Positions 33,950 through 46,800 of a stretch of DNA of 64,000 nucleotides are shown in pieces. The stretch spans positions 248,001-312,000 of the forward strand of contig NC_089247.1 of NCBI RefSeq assembly GCF_000512585.2. Direction: 5' to 3'. Below the pieces are notes generated by a model. It searched no databases. It was not told the origin of the DNA and saw only the letters and a program-made list of their open reading frames with translations. The stretch is from Kwoniella bestiolae CBS 10118. Taxonomy: Eukaryota > Basidiomycota > Tremellomycetes > Tremellales > Cryptococcaceae. Within the stretch, counting starts at the first letter, position 1. Every line of letters starts with the position of its first letter. The position numbers and the translations under genes were made by a program.

Positions 33950-35114
33950 TTATCCACCCCCTCTACCGAATGCACCTCCAATAGCTCTCCCACCCCACCC
34001 TACACCGGCGCCCACAGCTCTCAGTCCATCTTTAGCCTGTTCTAGATACCCGAAACCCGTTGCAGGCGATACACCTCTTCGGGTACTTCCTATGATCGCA
34101 TCTCCGCCAGAGGGGAGGGCAGAGGTGATATCTCTTGCTGTGGCTGTGGCTGGGGTGGTATTTGTCAGAGGTTGCGGTGGGGGAGAGGTGAGTCGAGCAG
34201 GGTATGTGGGTGGGGAAGGGGAAAATAGCTCGGTGGGTGATGGTGGGGATATTAGTATCTACATGAGATTGTCTGTTAGATTCCTATAATCTGTATGAAA
34301 CATAGGAGGAGAGCAAGTGCTCGGATTTACCTGATGCGAGGTATTGCTGTTTTCCTATACCACCCACAACGTACACGTCAGATAAGATACCCGAGGTGAA
34401 GGTGTAGTACAGATGAAGAATGGACTCACAGAACTACCAACCAAGGGTGGTACATTCCCTTTCTTCTCCGCGCAAAACGTCAATATCTGAATCAGAGCGG
34501 TGTGTAAGGGATTATTGGATGTGGAGGATCTATCGAAATGCAGTGTGATGAGATGCTCTTCCCATGGAATCAGTTCCTATCCCCACGATAAGAATATCAG
34601 CGTTGTTGCAATGGTAACTTGCTGATAGTTGGGAAAAAGCACACCTCGGTAATAGCAAACCACCCTTTCTTAGGTTTCTTCTGCAAAAACACCACAGCAA
34701 TCTCTCCAAAGGTCTTCCGCCCCTCTTCCAGATACTCTCTCGCAAACTCTTCGATCCGGGTGTTCACTTCTCTCTCGATAGTTGAGTTTGGTGATATCGC
34801 CTATGACCGTACGAACCATGAGTGTGAATGACCTCTGCCATCACAGGTGCTCTCTAACTCAAGCTAACTTGAGAATGAGCGGAACCTACAATGTGCGAAT
34901 CCAACAACTCGAAATCCTCAGGTTCACACGCATCCAAATTCCTATGAAAGAATATAGCGTATAGTAGTGCTCGTAGTGTCGGTCGTACTTGAGATGGATG
35001 AATTGTCTATACCCCAAGAATCAGCATGACCAGAGAAGAGCAGGATGGTAGGTGGATAGAGAGAGAGAGAGGCAGACACACCAGTTCGATGTGATTCACA
35101 GTATCCATTTCCAT
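33950..35114 (-). CDS. ATG101: Autophagy protein Atg101
   Basis: HORMA-fold subunit of the Atg1/ULK initiation complex, which partners Atg13. The first exons are MEMDTVNHIEL|TIHPSQVRPTLRALLYAIFF|HRNLDAC, matching the family pattern of a conserved helix ending in A-x-L-H/Y-x-x-F/L-x-H-R. Further on, EREVNTRIEEFAREYLEEGR, then IAVVFLQKKPKKGWFAITE|ELIPWEEHLITL. The WF pair in KGWFAITE corresponds to the WF finger that recruits later Atg proteins, and IPWE is a family hallmark. The C-terminus carries extra Pro/Ser-rich sequence and ends GGRAIGGAFGRGGG at 33950. About six exons. An upstream in-frame ATG at 35264 would add 50 residues not typical of the family. Presence of Atg101 fits a lineage that does not use Atg29/Atg31. 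Confidence 0.86.
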
Positions 35115-35338
35115 CTTTCTTACATATCTCCTTTCGAGGTGAGAGTTATGTTGTATCGTCTCGTGTGAGATCTTCCATAAGGCGGTATACTCGTGATATG
35201 GTATGCATGAGATGACGAAGATAGATAAACAACTGTTATCGGTCATCATTCCGATCATTCGCAATTCACCTCCACCTGAAGCGGTTTATTTACTTTTCAC
35301 TTCTTTCACATAACATTCATATACGACTTATCTGCGAT
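35115..35338. promoter_or_regulatory. Divergent promoter (ATG101 / LYRM2-like)
   Basis: Only about 225 nt separates the two divergent starts. The region contains a T-rich stretch (TTTATTTACTTTTCACTTCTTTC) near the LYRM2-like gene. The two genes probably share a bidirectional promoter, which is inference from spacing. Confidence 0.5.
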
Positions 35339-35973
35339 ATGCATGCACAAAGACATACACGGAGAGGTAAGAAGATGCTCAAGGTAAAAGGCAAAGGACC
35401 ATCCCTACAGCATGTGAGTCATACACTTCTCTCTCTCTTCGGCTGTCAAGCTCATACTCTGCATGATGTACAGTTCATAGTTCGAGCAGAGTTGATACAA
35501 GCCTACCGCTCAGCCGTGCGAGCTACGAGGCGTGAGTCTATCTCTCTCGCTCTTTACTTTCACTCGGACGTCAGAACGAGAAATAGCTGATAAGACAATT
35601 TGATATGGGACATATGTAGCGTTACCTGACCCATACACACGTAGAGAGACGTTGGATTTCCTTCGAGCGGATATTGAGAGACTGAGAGGGGAATATGATC
35701 TGGTGAGTTATTCTCTTTCCCAGTCTGAGTATCAAGTGTGCATAAGCTATCATCAAGTGTGAAGTGTATAACATATTATGCAACATAATGGAATGGAGAA
35801 TGGAGCTGATACGTTGTGACATGACTCAGAACAAGTTGAAATCCAATTTATCACATTTCAACCGCACCCTCAAACAGATGTTACCTTCCATAGGCCTTAA
35901 TGGGCTGTCCAGGGAAGAGAGAGGGACGAGGCTGATAGGGCAGAAGAAGTCTATAAAAGATCTGTTGTCGTAG
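35339..35973 (+). CDS. LYRM2: LYR-motif mitochondrial protein, LYRM2-like
   Basis: LYR proteins are small mitochondrial matrix proteins that bind acyl carrier protein and aid complex assembly or Fe-S transfer. Four exons (35339-35413, 35474-35531, 35620-35702, 35830-35973) sum to 360 nt, or 119 aa. The core IVRAELIQAYRSAVRATR|PLPDPYTRRETLDFL has the expected helix 1 and the following D-P-x-x-R. The LYR tripeptide is AYR here. It continues IERLRGEYDL|NKLKSNLSHFNRTLKQML, as in LYRM2. The N-terminus is basic (RHTRRGKKMLKVKGKG), fitting a mitochondrial presequence. An internal start (MLKVKGKG) is also possible. Confidence 0.75.
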
Positions 35974-36402
35974 AAGCCGACTACGTCGCATAGAATAACA
36001 GCTCACGGGTCAACGTGATCATCTATAAGGATCCTACCCATATATATGTACTACTATCCTAAAATACCAATCATAACTACCATATATACCCATATCAAAT
36101 GCATACAATGGAGCGAACGTGTATCATCATCCTCCATCCATACAATCGTCTTGCATCTTTATAAGAACGTATACTCGTGAATGTTCCATCCCTATCAACG
36201 ACTGTGTCCCCCATGGTACCAAAAAAATGCTACATAGTAATACAGCTACGAGTAACAAGATAAAGAAAAGTCGAAAAAGTCAAACTATCAAAAAATCTCA
36301 ACATTGAAGGAGTCCCAAGAACGACCTAGCTAAACCGCTTCCTTCAAAATCTCAAGTCGACCTCATACTATCCCTCAAAAAGTAGTTCACGCAACTCATC
36401 CA
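35974..36402. other. Convergent intergenic region
   Basis: AT-rich 3' flanks of the LYRM2-like gene (+) and the RhoGEF gene (-), with A-rich stretches (AAAAAATGC, AAAGAAAAGTCGAAAAAG) around 36220-36300. No gene seen. Confidence 0.5.
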
Positions 36403-39400
36403 CTAATGAGATCCCCTAATACTATGAGCCTTCCCCGGAACAGGCGGCACACCTGTCCCTCCTCTCTGTCCCCCTCCACTTTGCTGGGGCGAAGGGAACT
36501 TCAAGAACTGTACATGGGAATCATCGCTAGTGAAGATAACCTGTTGTCGTGCAAATCTCGAAACCATCATAGCATGCGACGGAGGAGGGGGCATACCGTA
36601 CGGCCCAGGTCCGGGGCCAGCGGGCGGACGAGGTCGACCAGCCTGCATATATCCCTGTTGTTGTTGTTGAGGGGGGAAATACCCTTGTTGGGGATAACCC
36701 GCTTGAGCTTGTGGTGGGGGTCTACCGTATCCTCCACCAGGTCCGGGGGGGTACATCAATTGACGATTCGGTTGAACAGGTACAGGCGCATTGACTCTGG
36801 AGGGTGGAGTGTCGGCGAATAGACATTGGATGTTAGATCCTGGGATTATTTGGACGAGGTGGCCTGTCTCGACGTGGTGTACTTCTATAAAGGTCGGTTC
36901 GAACGCTATTACGTAGGGGTATTGGAGGGCTATGCGCCAACATCTGTGTCAGCTATCGTATGGGGTCACAAAAGGGGCATTGACTAACCAAAAGCAGTGG
37001 GTAAACCTTCCCATACGATAGCCCATTTAGGTCGGGATCTCCAGCCGTTCTTATTAACGTAGAAGGCGAATTCTGCGGGAGCCGAATGTCAGCTTAGTTA
37101 CCAACGACAAACACTCCTCCGGTCCTGATTCTATGATACCGCCAGTTATCACTCTTGAATATCAAACCCTAACATTCCGCTCTCATTTCACACACAATTG
37201 AAATCCTCCACCTCAACCCATTTCAGCTAAAGAGTCGAAACACTCACCATCATAACAAAGCAAGAAATCCTCCTCAATCCTATAAATGGCAATAGGCCTA
37301 ACATTATCCCGTTTCAACACGAAATCCAAACTTGCGTCCGAGGGATCGAGTAGTCCTTGCATGTCCAGCGTCTCAAGATCAACAATCTCGAATCCTTTCG
37401 TACACCCCACGCAGAGTTTGGTCTTGAGGAAATGCACGGAGGAAGATTCAGTGGGGATGTAGAATTCCTATCAGACACGGGAAAATCAGCCATGGAATCA
37501 TCATAAATCAGAGTATATTGATATATAGTGAGACAAGGGAAGAGCAATAAAAGTGTACGTATAAGCTGAGTAGAGGCAAAGCAAGAGCCCCAAACCCACC
37601 TTGAACAACTTCAGCGCCTCATCCCGTCCATTCAACCTCTTCATAAACCCCCCGGGCGCCTTCTTATTCCTCAACGCCTGATCGATAGGCTCCATAACTT
37701 TGATAGTCGACGACAAAGTCGAAGACTTCACAATAGCTATCAACGTTTTCCCAAGACAAATACCCGATTTGATAAAGCTCGTATGGCTCGATATCCTTTT
37801 ACCCCGTTTCAAAGCGGCATTGGCGTCGTTCGGGTCGAGGCAATCTAGAGGGAAGGTAGTGACGCATCGTTCGTGTAGGACGATGAGGAGTTGGAATTCC
37901 TCGATGACGTCTACTTGGGTTACGTCTAGGAGGTTTATTACTTTGACTGGGTCGCGGAGCTTGTCGTCTCGGAGATTGGAGAAGTACACGCCGTCGTCTG
38001 TACCGTAGATCATCCGGTGGCCCATATCTATAAATATATATCTTAGGTTCAGTAAAATACCTTTCGATTTTTGGCATAGCAAATGATACATCATCGTGAA
38101 AGAGAGAGGAGGGATGAGTAAAGGATTGAAAGTCACTTACCATACGGACTAACACAATTAACCTTCCTCAACCCACCACCCGTAAACGACGGTCCCCCCT
38201 CCGTAATTGTCTCACTAACAAACACGCAACTCCTCTCCCTCAGTGTAGCCTGCTGCTTATCAATCGATTCCAACCATTTCTTCCTTGACATATAAGTGTC
38301 AACCCAAAGTTGCATAGAGTATCCCTTCTTTCCCAAGTGAATGACGGTCAAAGAGAAACCATGTTTCGATTCTGGTTTGGGAGGGTTGGCAAGGACAGCT
38401 TTGGAGTTGGAGGTGGAGTTTGAAGAGGTGTTGGATTGACGGGGCATGAGCTTGTTGGCTGCTCGGGAGGCTGATAGTTTGGATGAATTGTATGAATCGT
38501 CTGGTGTGACTAGGACGAGCAGTTCGAGAGGGATCGGCTATACATCACCAATCAGCTTGGTTGGTAACACAATATTTCCCCTGGCATCATGATGAACAAG
38601 ACACTCACTCTGCGATACACTTTGTACTGTTCGCTCTTCTGCACCCATTTCGGTTTAACAAGCAAGAAAGCATGATCGAACAGGAACCCAGTGAGATCTG
38701 CAATTTCTTCTCTATTACCGCCTCGTCGTTTGAGCGGTCCTTTATGCACCAGTTCACGCGATTTGTCTCGGAGTCGAAGGTCCTGTAGTAGATGAGGCAG
38801 AGTAAGTTAACTTCCAAGCATGATATGCTAGTCCAATCATCGCTATGACCAAACCAGCTACACCCCTTTCCCGTTATCCTCACTATTTGATCCATCGTAG
38901 CGGTCAAAGCACCGAGCCGATTCTTCCCCCCCCCTCGTCCGCCCATCTACAGGTATCCCCTTCCCCTCTCCTTACAACCCTACTTAGATCCCAAGATACC
39001 TCAAAACTCACAATATGTTCCCCCGGCCTAAAAACCAAGCTCTGTTCAATCTGCGCCAACTCAAATATATTCTCCGATTTCCCACTCTCAATATTAACCT
39101 TTGTCAAAAAACCCCTAATCAACTTGATCACCTCTGGCAGTATCTTCTTATCGGGGTGATCGTCCGGCGTGTATTTTAGGACAGCCTCAAGGAGGAGGGG
39201 GTATCGACCAAGTCTTGTGGTGGGTTTTGTGAGATATCCGTTTAGTTCCAATTTACGGGATTCAGGCTTACGTTCCGTCTCATCCACGAATTTTTGGAAT
39301 AGGGGGTTCGAGCCTTTTTCTTTTTCGAATTCGTATTTCCCGAATAACTGGTGAGAACCATATACTACGAATGGCTCAAACAGGGGTACCCGCTCCAAGA

Positions 39401-42400
39401 ATAGGTCTCCAATACCTGATACTACAGGTTCTTTCTTCTGTCGTTTGGTGAGTTTCTCAGCTAGGATGATATTGACGGATAGGACATCATGGACGTTCCA
39501 GAATACTTGACGGACGAAATCGTCGCGCCGTTTTGGGTCGATAACCTCTGATGTGCGGAGGGGTTTGACCCATGACTTTGAGTTCGGATACATTTCATCA
39601 GCTCCTGCTCTCTTAGAGACAATCCTTTTGCTTTTATGTAGGCGAACCAAATAGCCTGATATAGCAGACTGATATAGTGGACTGTTGTACACACCTCTTT
39701 CAAGTACTCCAGATCCCTGACGAAATCCCTCTCAGTATAGATAACTTCATTGATAGCTTCCTGCCTTTTCTTCTCCGTATCATCCACACTATCCAGAATC
39801 TCCTGAGATACCGAGTGAATCCATAATGTGCCGGTTTCCTATCGATCCAGACCCAAGATAGAAAAACATCAGCATCGCTACCAAAATGTGACAATTATAA
39901 CCAAGATTGAGGCAATGTCTCAAGGCTCCAACCCACCTTGACATCCACGATACTCTCCTGACTCAATTTCCTGGACAACCCCGGCTCAGGCTTCATATTC
40001 AGCCTCTTCATCTGTTCCAACCTCCTAGGACAATTGATACTATAACACAGCCTCTCCCTAGAACACGTAGGGGAATAACAGTCCGTCAAAAGCGTGAAGA
40101 CTCCAACAGGCAGATCATCCTCCGTATCACCCTCGTCCTTCTCACCGCTCTTCACCTCCGCGTGAGGGGTATGCGGACCATCCCAATGCGATTTGGGAGA
40201 AGCCAAGGTCGTAGTTGACGTAGCTGGTGTGGAGGTCGAATGATGGTTTGACGAAGAGATATGTCCACCCTCCGAGGTAGTGGTATTCATTGAACCTGAG
40301 TCGGAGTTGCCCTGTCCACCTATAGGAGGTCTGGTCATACCTCTAAAATTGTTGGTACTTCCCACCGAAGGGGTCCTCCCCAATCCGGCATGCTCAGATA
40401 TCGGACTATCCTGAGCGGTAGCAGTACCCCCATTGGGAGTAGACATGAACGGGGCGGCCGTTAACCTCTCTTTGAACTGATAGACCTCGTGTGGATTATC
40501 TCGTAATCTGTGGTCATACGTCACATCATGGAAGAATTTCTGAGCATCCAGAGCACGTCCAAGTAACAGTGCCAGGTTCCTATCTGGAGTTTTGATGATA
40601 TCCGCTATAATCCCCACGGCGGTCCTCCCGTCGAAAGCGTCTTTATACGTTATTCCATCTTTGACTAGTTCCGATAAGGTCAAAAGCTTTTTGAACGCTT
40701 CTGCGACTTGAGATAACAAGGCGGGATAGATAGGAGGCATAGATTGGAGGATCGCTGCTCTGGCTGTAGAGGTGCTTCGAGTCAAGGTACCGGATAATGA
40801 CCGTTGAGATGAGAGAGGAGTGGGGAAAGCGAATGATGAAGGTGGTGCACCGACCGGGTTGGATCTTCTCTGCGAACCATGTCCTATCGATTCTGATCTC
40901 ATGGACTTTACTACATCCTTTCTAGTGGTTGATGAGCCTGAGAAGGAAGTTGCTCGACCGTCGAATCCGGTAGCCGAGGGTGCCGCTCCAGGAGGTAATG
41001 GTGAGTCAGTAGCTGGGAGGGGTAACGATACGGTCGATTCCATGGATTTCCTTCCTGATAATCTTCTTACCGCATGAGCAGCGAATCCCGATTCTGATCC
41101 AGTAGGAGTGGTAGGCGAACTGAATGATTCTTGAGCAGCAGATGTGGGTTCAATTTGAGATAATGGACTATAGGGATCTGTGTTAGCTATGCTTTGCAAG
41201 AATGGAGAGGATCAAGCAAGCTTACGCCATATATGTTCTCGGTCCAGTGGTAGTATACACACTACTTGCGATACTAGAATCCGAAGCCATCCTCTGATGC
41301 ATCGACGCCCGGGAAGTACTGGAGAAAGATCCCTGACGTTGTTCAGCTTTGGGCGGTATAGGAGGGGCTTGCGAGGTGGGTTGAGCTGTAAAAGCATGAT
41401 CCGTCTCGTCAGTCCATTCCTTACCTGCAACTGATGATTGGCAGGAATAGTGAGTGGATACGCACCGAAATAATCCTGTTTCGAATGGCTCCCAGCACTT
41501 GACGAGAATCCAAAATCGTCCAGTAAACCTTTCTGAGGAGACGTCTCAAATGCTAATTTACCCAATGCCTGACCTATATAATCCGGTGTGGAACTACCAC
41601 TCCTATCATTCTCATCTATCGTGGGACCTAACCCTCTCGGAGGGGGAGAACGAGAGTGTGAAGAGGTCGGAGTAGGTTTATGGAATGATGTTGTGGATGC
41701 CGATGTAGGTAATCTTGACCCGGATGATGCGGTGGATGCGAAGGACGTGACTGAATCGGTTTTGGGATTAGGTATAGGTGGGACGGGTGGTATAGGAGAA
41801 GCGGTTGATCTGTGTGGGAAGACTGCTGATGCGGGTGATGCGATATTTCCATCCCCATTTCCGTTACTGTGGCTCTGAGAAGCCTGATACGCTTGGGCGG
41901 GCGTTAATCCTTGCTGTTGACGCAGTGACCCAGTACCACTTGGTACTCGAGGAGCAGGGAAGGCAGCGGGTGTAGGATTAGAAGGTAGTCTGTTGGTCCG
42001 CGGTGGTGGGGGTGAGACACTATCTGGGTTGGGTGAGTAGAAAGATGCAGATGACTGGGTTGAATATGTAGAGGGGGCTAATGATGCTCTGCGATCAGGC
42101 AGATCACCAGCCTACACCAAGTTGAATCCCAATCAGTATTGTGGTATATGTGTATGTGAAGAAGGGGAAAGATGGTCTGACCGTACTCACCGGTACACCA
42201 TATGCACTCGCAGCGTAACCCTGGCTGACTTTCCTACCGCCATTACCGTATCCATTCCCATTCAAACTATTACTATCATATGACGGTCTGTTGTAGATCC
42301 CTCCGTCATTTGATGTAGGTTGAGGCTGGTAGGTATGTTGTTGGGGGAAATGCTGTCGTGGTGGTTGAGGTTGAGGAGCATTGTATAAAACACCGGGAGG

Positions 42401-42661
42401 ATAGCTTGGTTGAGCGGGATTCAGGTAGGTAGATGAAGATGAAGGTGCATTGTACGAGGAGTATGGATAACCTCCTGTACCTGTTGATGAGGGCGGGGCA
42501 GCATGGGATTGAGGAGGAGGGTTGGGTCCCAAGTGATGTCCTCCTGCAGGTCGTCCAAAGATGTTCTCGAACACCTCGTTCCGTTGATTAGCGGTTGGAG
42601 GGGCACCTCTCCCACTTGCTTGAGCTGCTGATGGCCTTGATCTAGGTCCTGAGGGTGGCAT
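36403..42661 (-). CDS. ROM2: Rho guanine nucleotide exchange factor, Rom1/Rom2 type
   Basis: Activator of Rho1 in the cell-wall integrity pathway, acting at the plasma membrane. Start MPPSGPRSRPSAAQASGRGA at 42661; about a dozen exons. Order of parts: a long Pro/Gln/Ser-rich N-terminal region; a DEP domain (PALLSQVAEAFKKLLTLSEL ... ALLLGRALDAQKFFHDVTYD); a conserved Cys cluster (CYSPTCSRERLCYSINCPRR); a DH domain (QEAINEVIYTERDFVRDLEY ... FVRQVFWNVHDVLSVNIILA ... KPTTRLGRYPLLLEAVLKYT); a PH domain (SVLFIMMPGEI ... WVDTYMSRKKWLESIDKQQA); and a CNH domain (DDGVYFSNLRDDKLRDPVKV ... SVHFLKTKLCVGCTKGFEIV ... AIYRIEEDFLLCYD). The end is Pro/Gly/Gln-rich (PGPGGGYGRPPPQAQAG ... VPGKAHSIRGSH). The full DEP-DH-PH-CNH set is diagnostic. 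Exon edges between domains are approximate. Confidence 0.94.
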
Positions 42662-43877
42662 CGTTACTTCTCTAGCAGCGATGGCGGATGTGATATAATG
42701 TGAGAAGGGTTGATTCGTCGAAGTGTCGTTAGGATGAATGTTATACGAGTATGAGCATGAGTGAATAGTTTCCGTTTGTTGTGTTGTGTTTCTGTCTTTG
42801 TCGTGTTCTGTTGCGTTGGTTGATCGGTGTGCGAAGTGTGAACTTTGGTCTGTCCTTCGCTTTCGCTCCCTGTTGTAGGGGGTGAGTGAATGCAGTTGAG
42901 ATATGAGAGTAATATGGAATGGAATGGGTATTGATGATGAAGATGTGGATGGATGTTATTGGGGTACGTGCATACAGTCATACACTTATACAATGATCCT
43001 CAGGGTAAATAATCATAACACATCCCACTGTGGCGTTTCATACGAATACAGTACCAACAAAGTTATCATACCGCATAACATAACATCACTTATTGCACAA
43101 TCGTCTTTCCATGCTTGCTACAACATCCAAATCATCGAGTTGACGATCGATCGAGGAGAGATAAGTAAATAAGAATAAAAGTAATGCTAGCTTACGACGA
43201 CCATAAGCCAAGAAACAAAGAGCTTATCGAAAAACATCTCAGTATGTATGGGTTGCTCGGTCATCGGCGCCACACCACGCGACGCGTCGAGCATAGTAAG
43301 TAGTAGCTTGGTGGTATCTACAATTAACCCAATCGAAAACCTTCTACCTTCCCGCCGTGACTGCTAATGCATGCATGGTCATGATATAAATTCTCCTGGG
43401 CAGCTTGAGCTGTATGAGAATGAATGGCATGGATGAGATTCGGCAGTAATTCAGGATGTTCATTATGCTTTCGAGGATCATCCTCTCCTTTCATCGTAAG
43501 GGATTTTCGCCAATTGAGCCTGATTAAGTGGAGGGATGGATTAGGGTTATGCAGGATGCAGGTACGAGCATGAGATGTCCATTGACAATTGTCAATTGAT
43601 GGCAATGAGCAGTGAGATAGTAGTCATCAGCACAAGAAGCATCATTACAAGATGAGATGGGTGCAATCATATAACAGCATACAACCAGGCATATACATAT
43701 CATATCACAGCATAGCATATCATCAAGAGAACTGTACTTGTACCTTGTCATGAACTGTGAGTCCACTTGCACAAAATTGACTTTTGATCAACCTAAATCT
43801 TGCATTGCAAATTATTCAGAATATTCACCCAAACGATCCGATATCTCTTGGTTCTCCCATCATAGCATAACCTCATA
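42662..43877. promoter_or_regulatory. Long divergent promoter region (RhoGEF / CTK1)
   Basis: About 1.2 kb between divergent genes, rich in short AT, CATATCAT and GATG motifs. The RhoGEF side (42660-42900) is TG-rich and the CTK1 side has a C/T-rich leader just before 43878. Several open frames on both strands (for example 42664-42993 and 43324-43605) are unsupported. No RNA gene recognised. Confidence 0.45.
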
Positions 43878-46800
43878 ATGTCAGACCACCCATACTCAAT
43901 CTCACGCCCCCTCTCACCCCCAATGCCATCATACGAGCCCCTCTCCGCCAACTCCAATTCCACTTCTACCACATCAACCACATCCACTTCGTACCCCCGA
44001 CAACCAGTCAAGAGAGAATCATGGAGACCTGGTCAACCCTCCTCGTCCTCCTCAGCTGCTCAGGGAGGTCATGTACCCACTGGACCGGCAAGTAGCAGCA
44101 CCAATAGATGGGCAGATCCTTCAGAGGTCCCTTCCGGCTCTAGGTCGCCTGTAGGTAAGAGGGATGTTAGTCCGTCCAGCTCGAGGGGGTATGAAGGTGG
44201 GCGATCGGATCTCGGTGAGAGGGATAATAGGGGATGGAACAGGGATAGGGATAGCAATAAACGGAGGAATTTCGTCGGTTCAAGTGGGAATAATCATAAT
44301 AATGGACAAGCAGGGGGAGGAGAGAGAAGCTGGGCAGCATGGAATCAGAAAGTGCAAAATACCAGTAATCGTCAGGACCAGCTGGATCGTGATAGAGGTG
44401 GGAGGAGAGATTTCGATAGGGATAGAGACAGGGATCGTAATGCTCGGAGAGATGAAAGGGATAGGGATAGACGGAGGTCTGGTGGTAGAGCGGATGATAA
44501 TAACAGTACCAACGAGGGAGGAGAAGGGAGATCATGGGCTGCATGGAAAGCCAAGGTGGATACTAGAGAACGAGAGATGAATCATAGAGGTAATAATCTG
44601 GATTTGGAGACTGTTAAGAAAGAGGGATTCTGGACTAAGGACAGCTACAACAATCAAAATCATAATAGGTCCAATGATCAGCAGCAGAGGAATAGGGGTT
44701 ATCGGAATGATAATCCCAGGGGTAACAGGAGAGATAGTCCAGATTATGGGAATGGCTCGGTGTCGACAGGTAGGGGCGGTAGGGAATCACCAGATTATGG
44801 AACTGGCTCGACCAAGGATCCAAGTGAGAACGAGAATGATCGTCGGCCGATAGTACCTAGAGGAAGAGGGAGAGAAAGTCCAGTGTATGGGGATGCTCCC
44901 TCAGGACGGAGACCAGTAGAACCTAGAGGTGGGAGGGGGGCAAGGGATAGTCCGGATTATGGTGTTGGTGGTAAAAATCAGGAAAGGTGAGTTCAATTCG
45001 CCGCTTTCTCACATTTTTACAAGATGTCCATCTGCTCTTTCATTGTATACTGATCCCGGTCATACCGTTAGGTCACGCCCTACCTCACCAGAACCCAATG
45101 ATCGTAAACGTGCCCCATCCTCACCAAGAGCCAGTGAATCCAAACGACCGAGAGATCGTTCGCCATCTGGCTCTCGTCGCGGTTCCCCTTCTCCTCCTCC
45201 TGTCAATAGGTGGGGAAGACATGCTCGTCAATCACCTGAACGGCGCGATAGAAGCCCGCCATCCGGTCCCAGGGGTCAATCGCAGTCTGCGCCCATTGGC
45301 AGACGCCAGCCTTTAGCTCCTCAAGGCGATATGTTCAACTCTGGCGGTAATAGATCAGCCTGGGGAGAGAGGAATGAACCGCCCCAAAGGAGATGGGGCA
45401 GGGATGAGAGAATGGAGGTTGATGGTCCTCCTAGAGCAGCTGAATCAAGTAACGGGTATTCCAGGCCTAATGAAGGATATCATCATGATAACTACCAAGC
45501 ACCTTTCCCTCCTACTCAACCACAACCGCCCTTCCCTCCTTATTCTGCTTCTCAACCAAACTCTTTCCATCCGCCTGTACAACAATCTCCATACTCTGCC
45601 AAACCACCTCCTCCGCCATCGGATTCCCTTCCATACGACTCCCCGCCCAAACCCTCTAGCAGCACTTTCCCCACCTTCCCTCAACCCGCTTCTTTCCCCC
45701 ACACTAATGATACCGCTATTGCACCTCAGGCTCAGTCTCAAACAATACCTGTTGAACCAACCTCAACCCCGGCAGGTCCAATCAAAATCGCCTTCAACGC
45801 CAGTCCCAGGAAAGGTTGGAAATCCATCTCACCCTCCAAAACCATCCAGAACCTCTTTGAAGCGCCCACTTCACCTTCTCGAAATTCAGCGCAGGTACGC
45901 TCGACCTCACCAGGTAAATCGTCCATGTCACCTACGAAAAGACCTGGTAATGATCCAGCTACGATCGCACCTTACATCCAAGCTGCTTTTAGCTCATGGT
46001 ATGATCAGGGGATGACTCCGCCTATTGAGGGTTTCTTGATTCATTACTTTGGGAGGGAACCTAGTGAATTTGAGTTGAATCAGGTTGAAGTCTTGTTACA
46101 GCATAAGCAAAGCGTTGCTACCGCTAGGACGGAAGAGAGGGAGGGAAGGAGGCAAGTGTCTCCGGACCGGGGCCGCGGAGGGTATCGTGAGGATGATGGG
46201 TCTGGCAATCAAGCCAGGTATGTACCGCCTAATGGTAGGGGTAGAGATTGGGAGGATGATAGGTTCTCTGCTCGTCATAGAGCTGAAGATAGGGAGAGAG
46301 ATCATAGGTATGAGAGAGATAGGAGGTTGTCGAATGGTCATAATGGAGCTGGAGGAGTGAATGATATACCTGTGGTGCAGAGTAGATGGACACCTAGTAA
46401 AACGACGCACGGACCCTCCAATATCAATAACAACAACAACGCACAGACTTCTTCAACCCAACCTACTCAAATAGAGTTAGATCATCATCCTCTTTCCTCT
46501 TCTTTCTCTCAACCTCAACCTCAACAAGCTATACAAGCTCAACCTCAGACAGAACCATCCCAACAGCAGACCCAACCCACACCCACTGAACACACCATCC
46601 CCACCTCTTCCTCCTCTTCCTCTGCCCCATCCGGAGAAACGACATCATTCATCCCCACAACCTCCGGCGATATGTACGTCCTCCTATCTCACGTTGGCGA
46701 AGGGACCTACGGGAAAGTATACAAAGCACGTAATACCGATACTGGCCGGATGGTCGCGCTGAAGAAGATTAGATTGGAAGGTGAAAAGGATGGGTTCCCC

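Noticed and set aside
44164..45015. Overlapping alternative frames in CTK1 exon 1-2
   Set aside because: Arg/Asp/Gly repeats in the true frame create long alternative frames. Only the spliced frame leads into the kinase domain.
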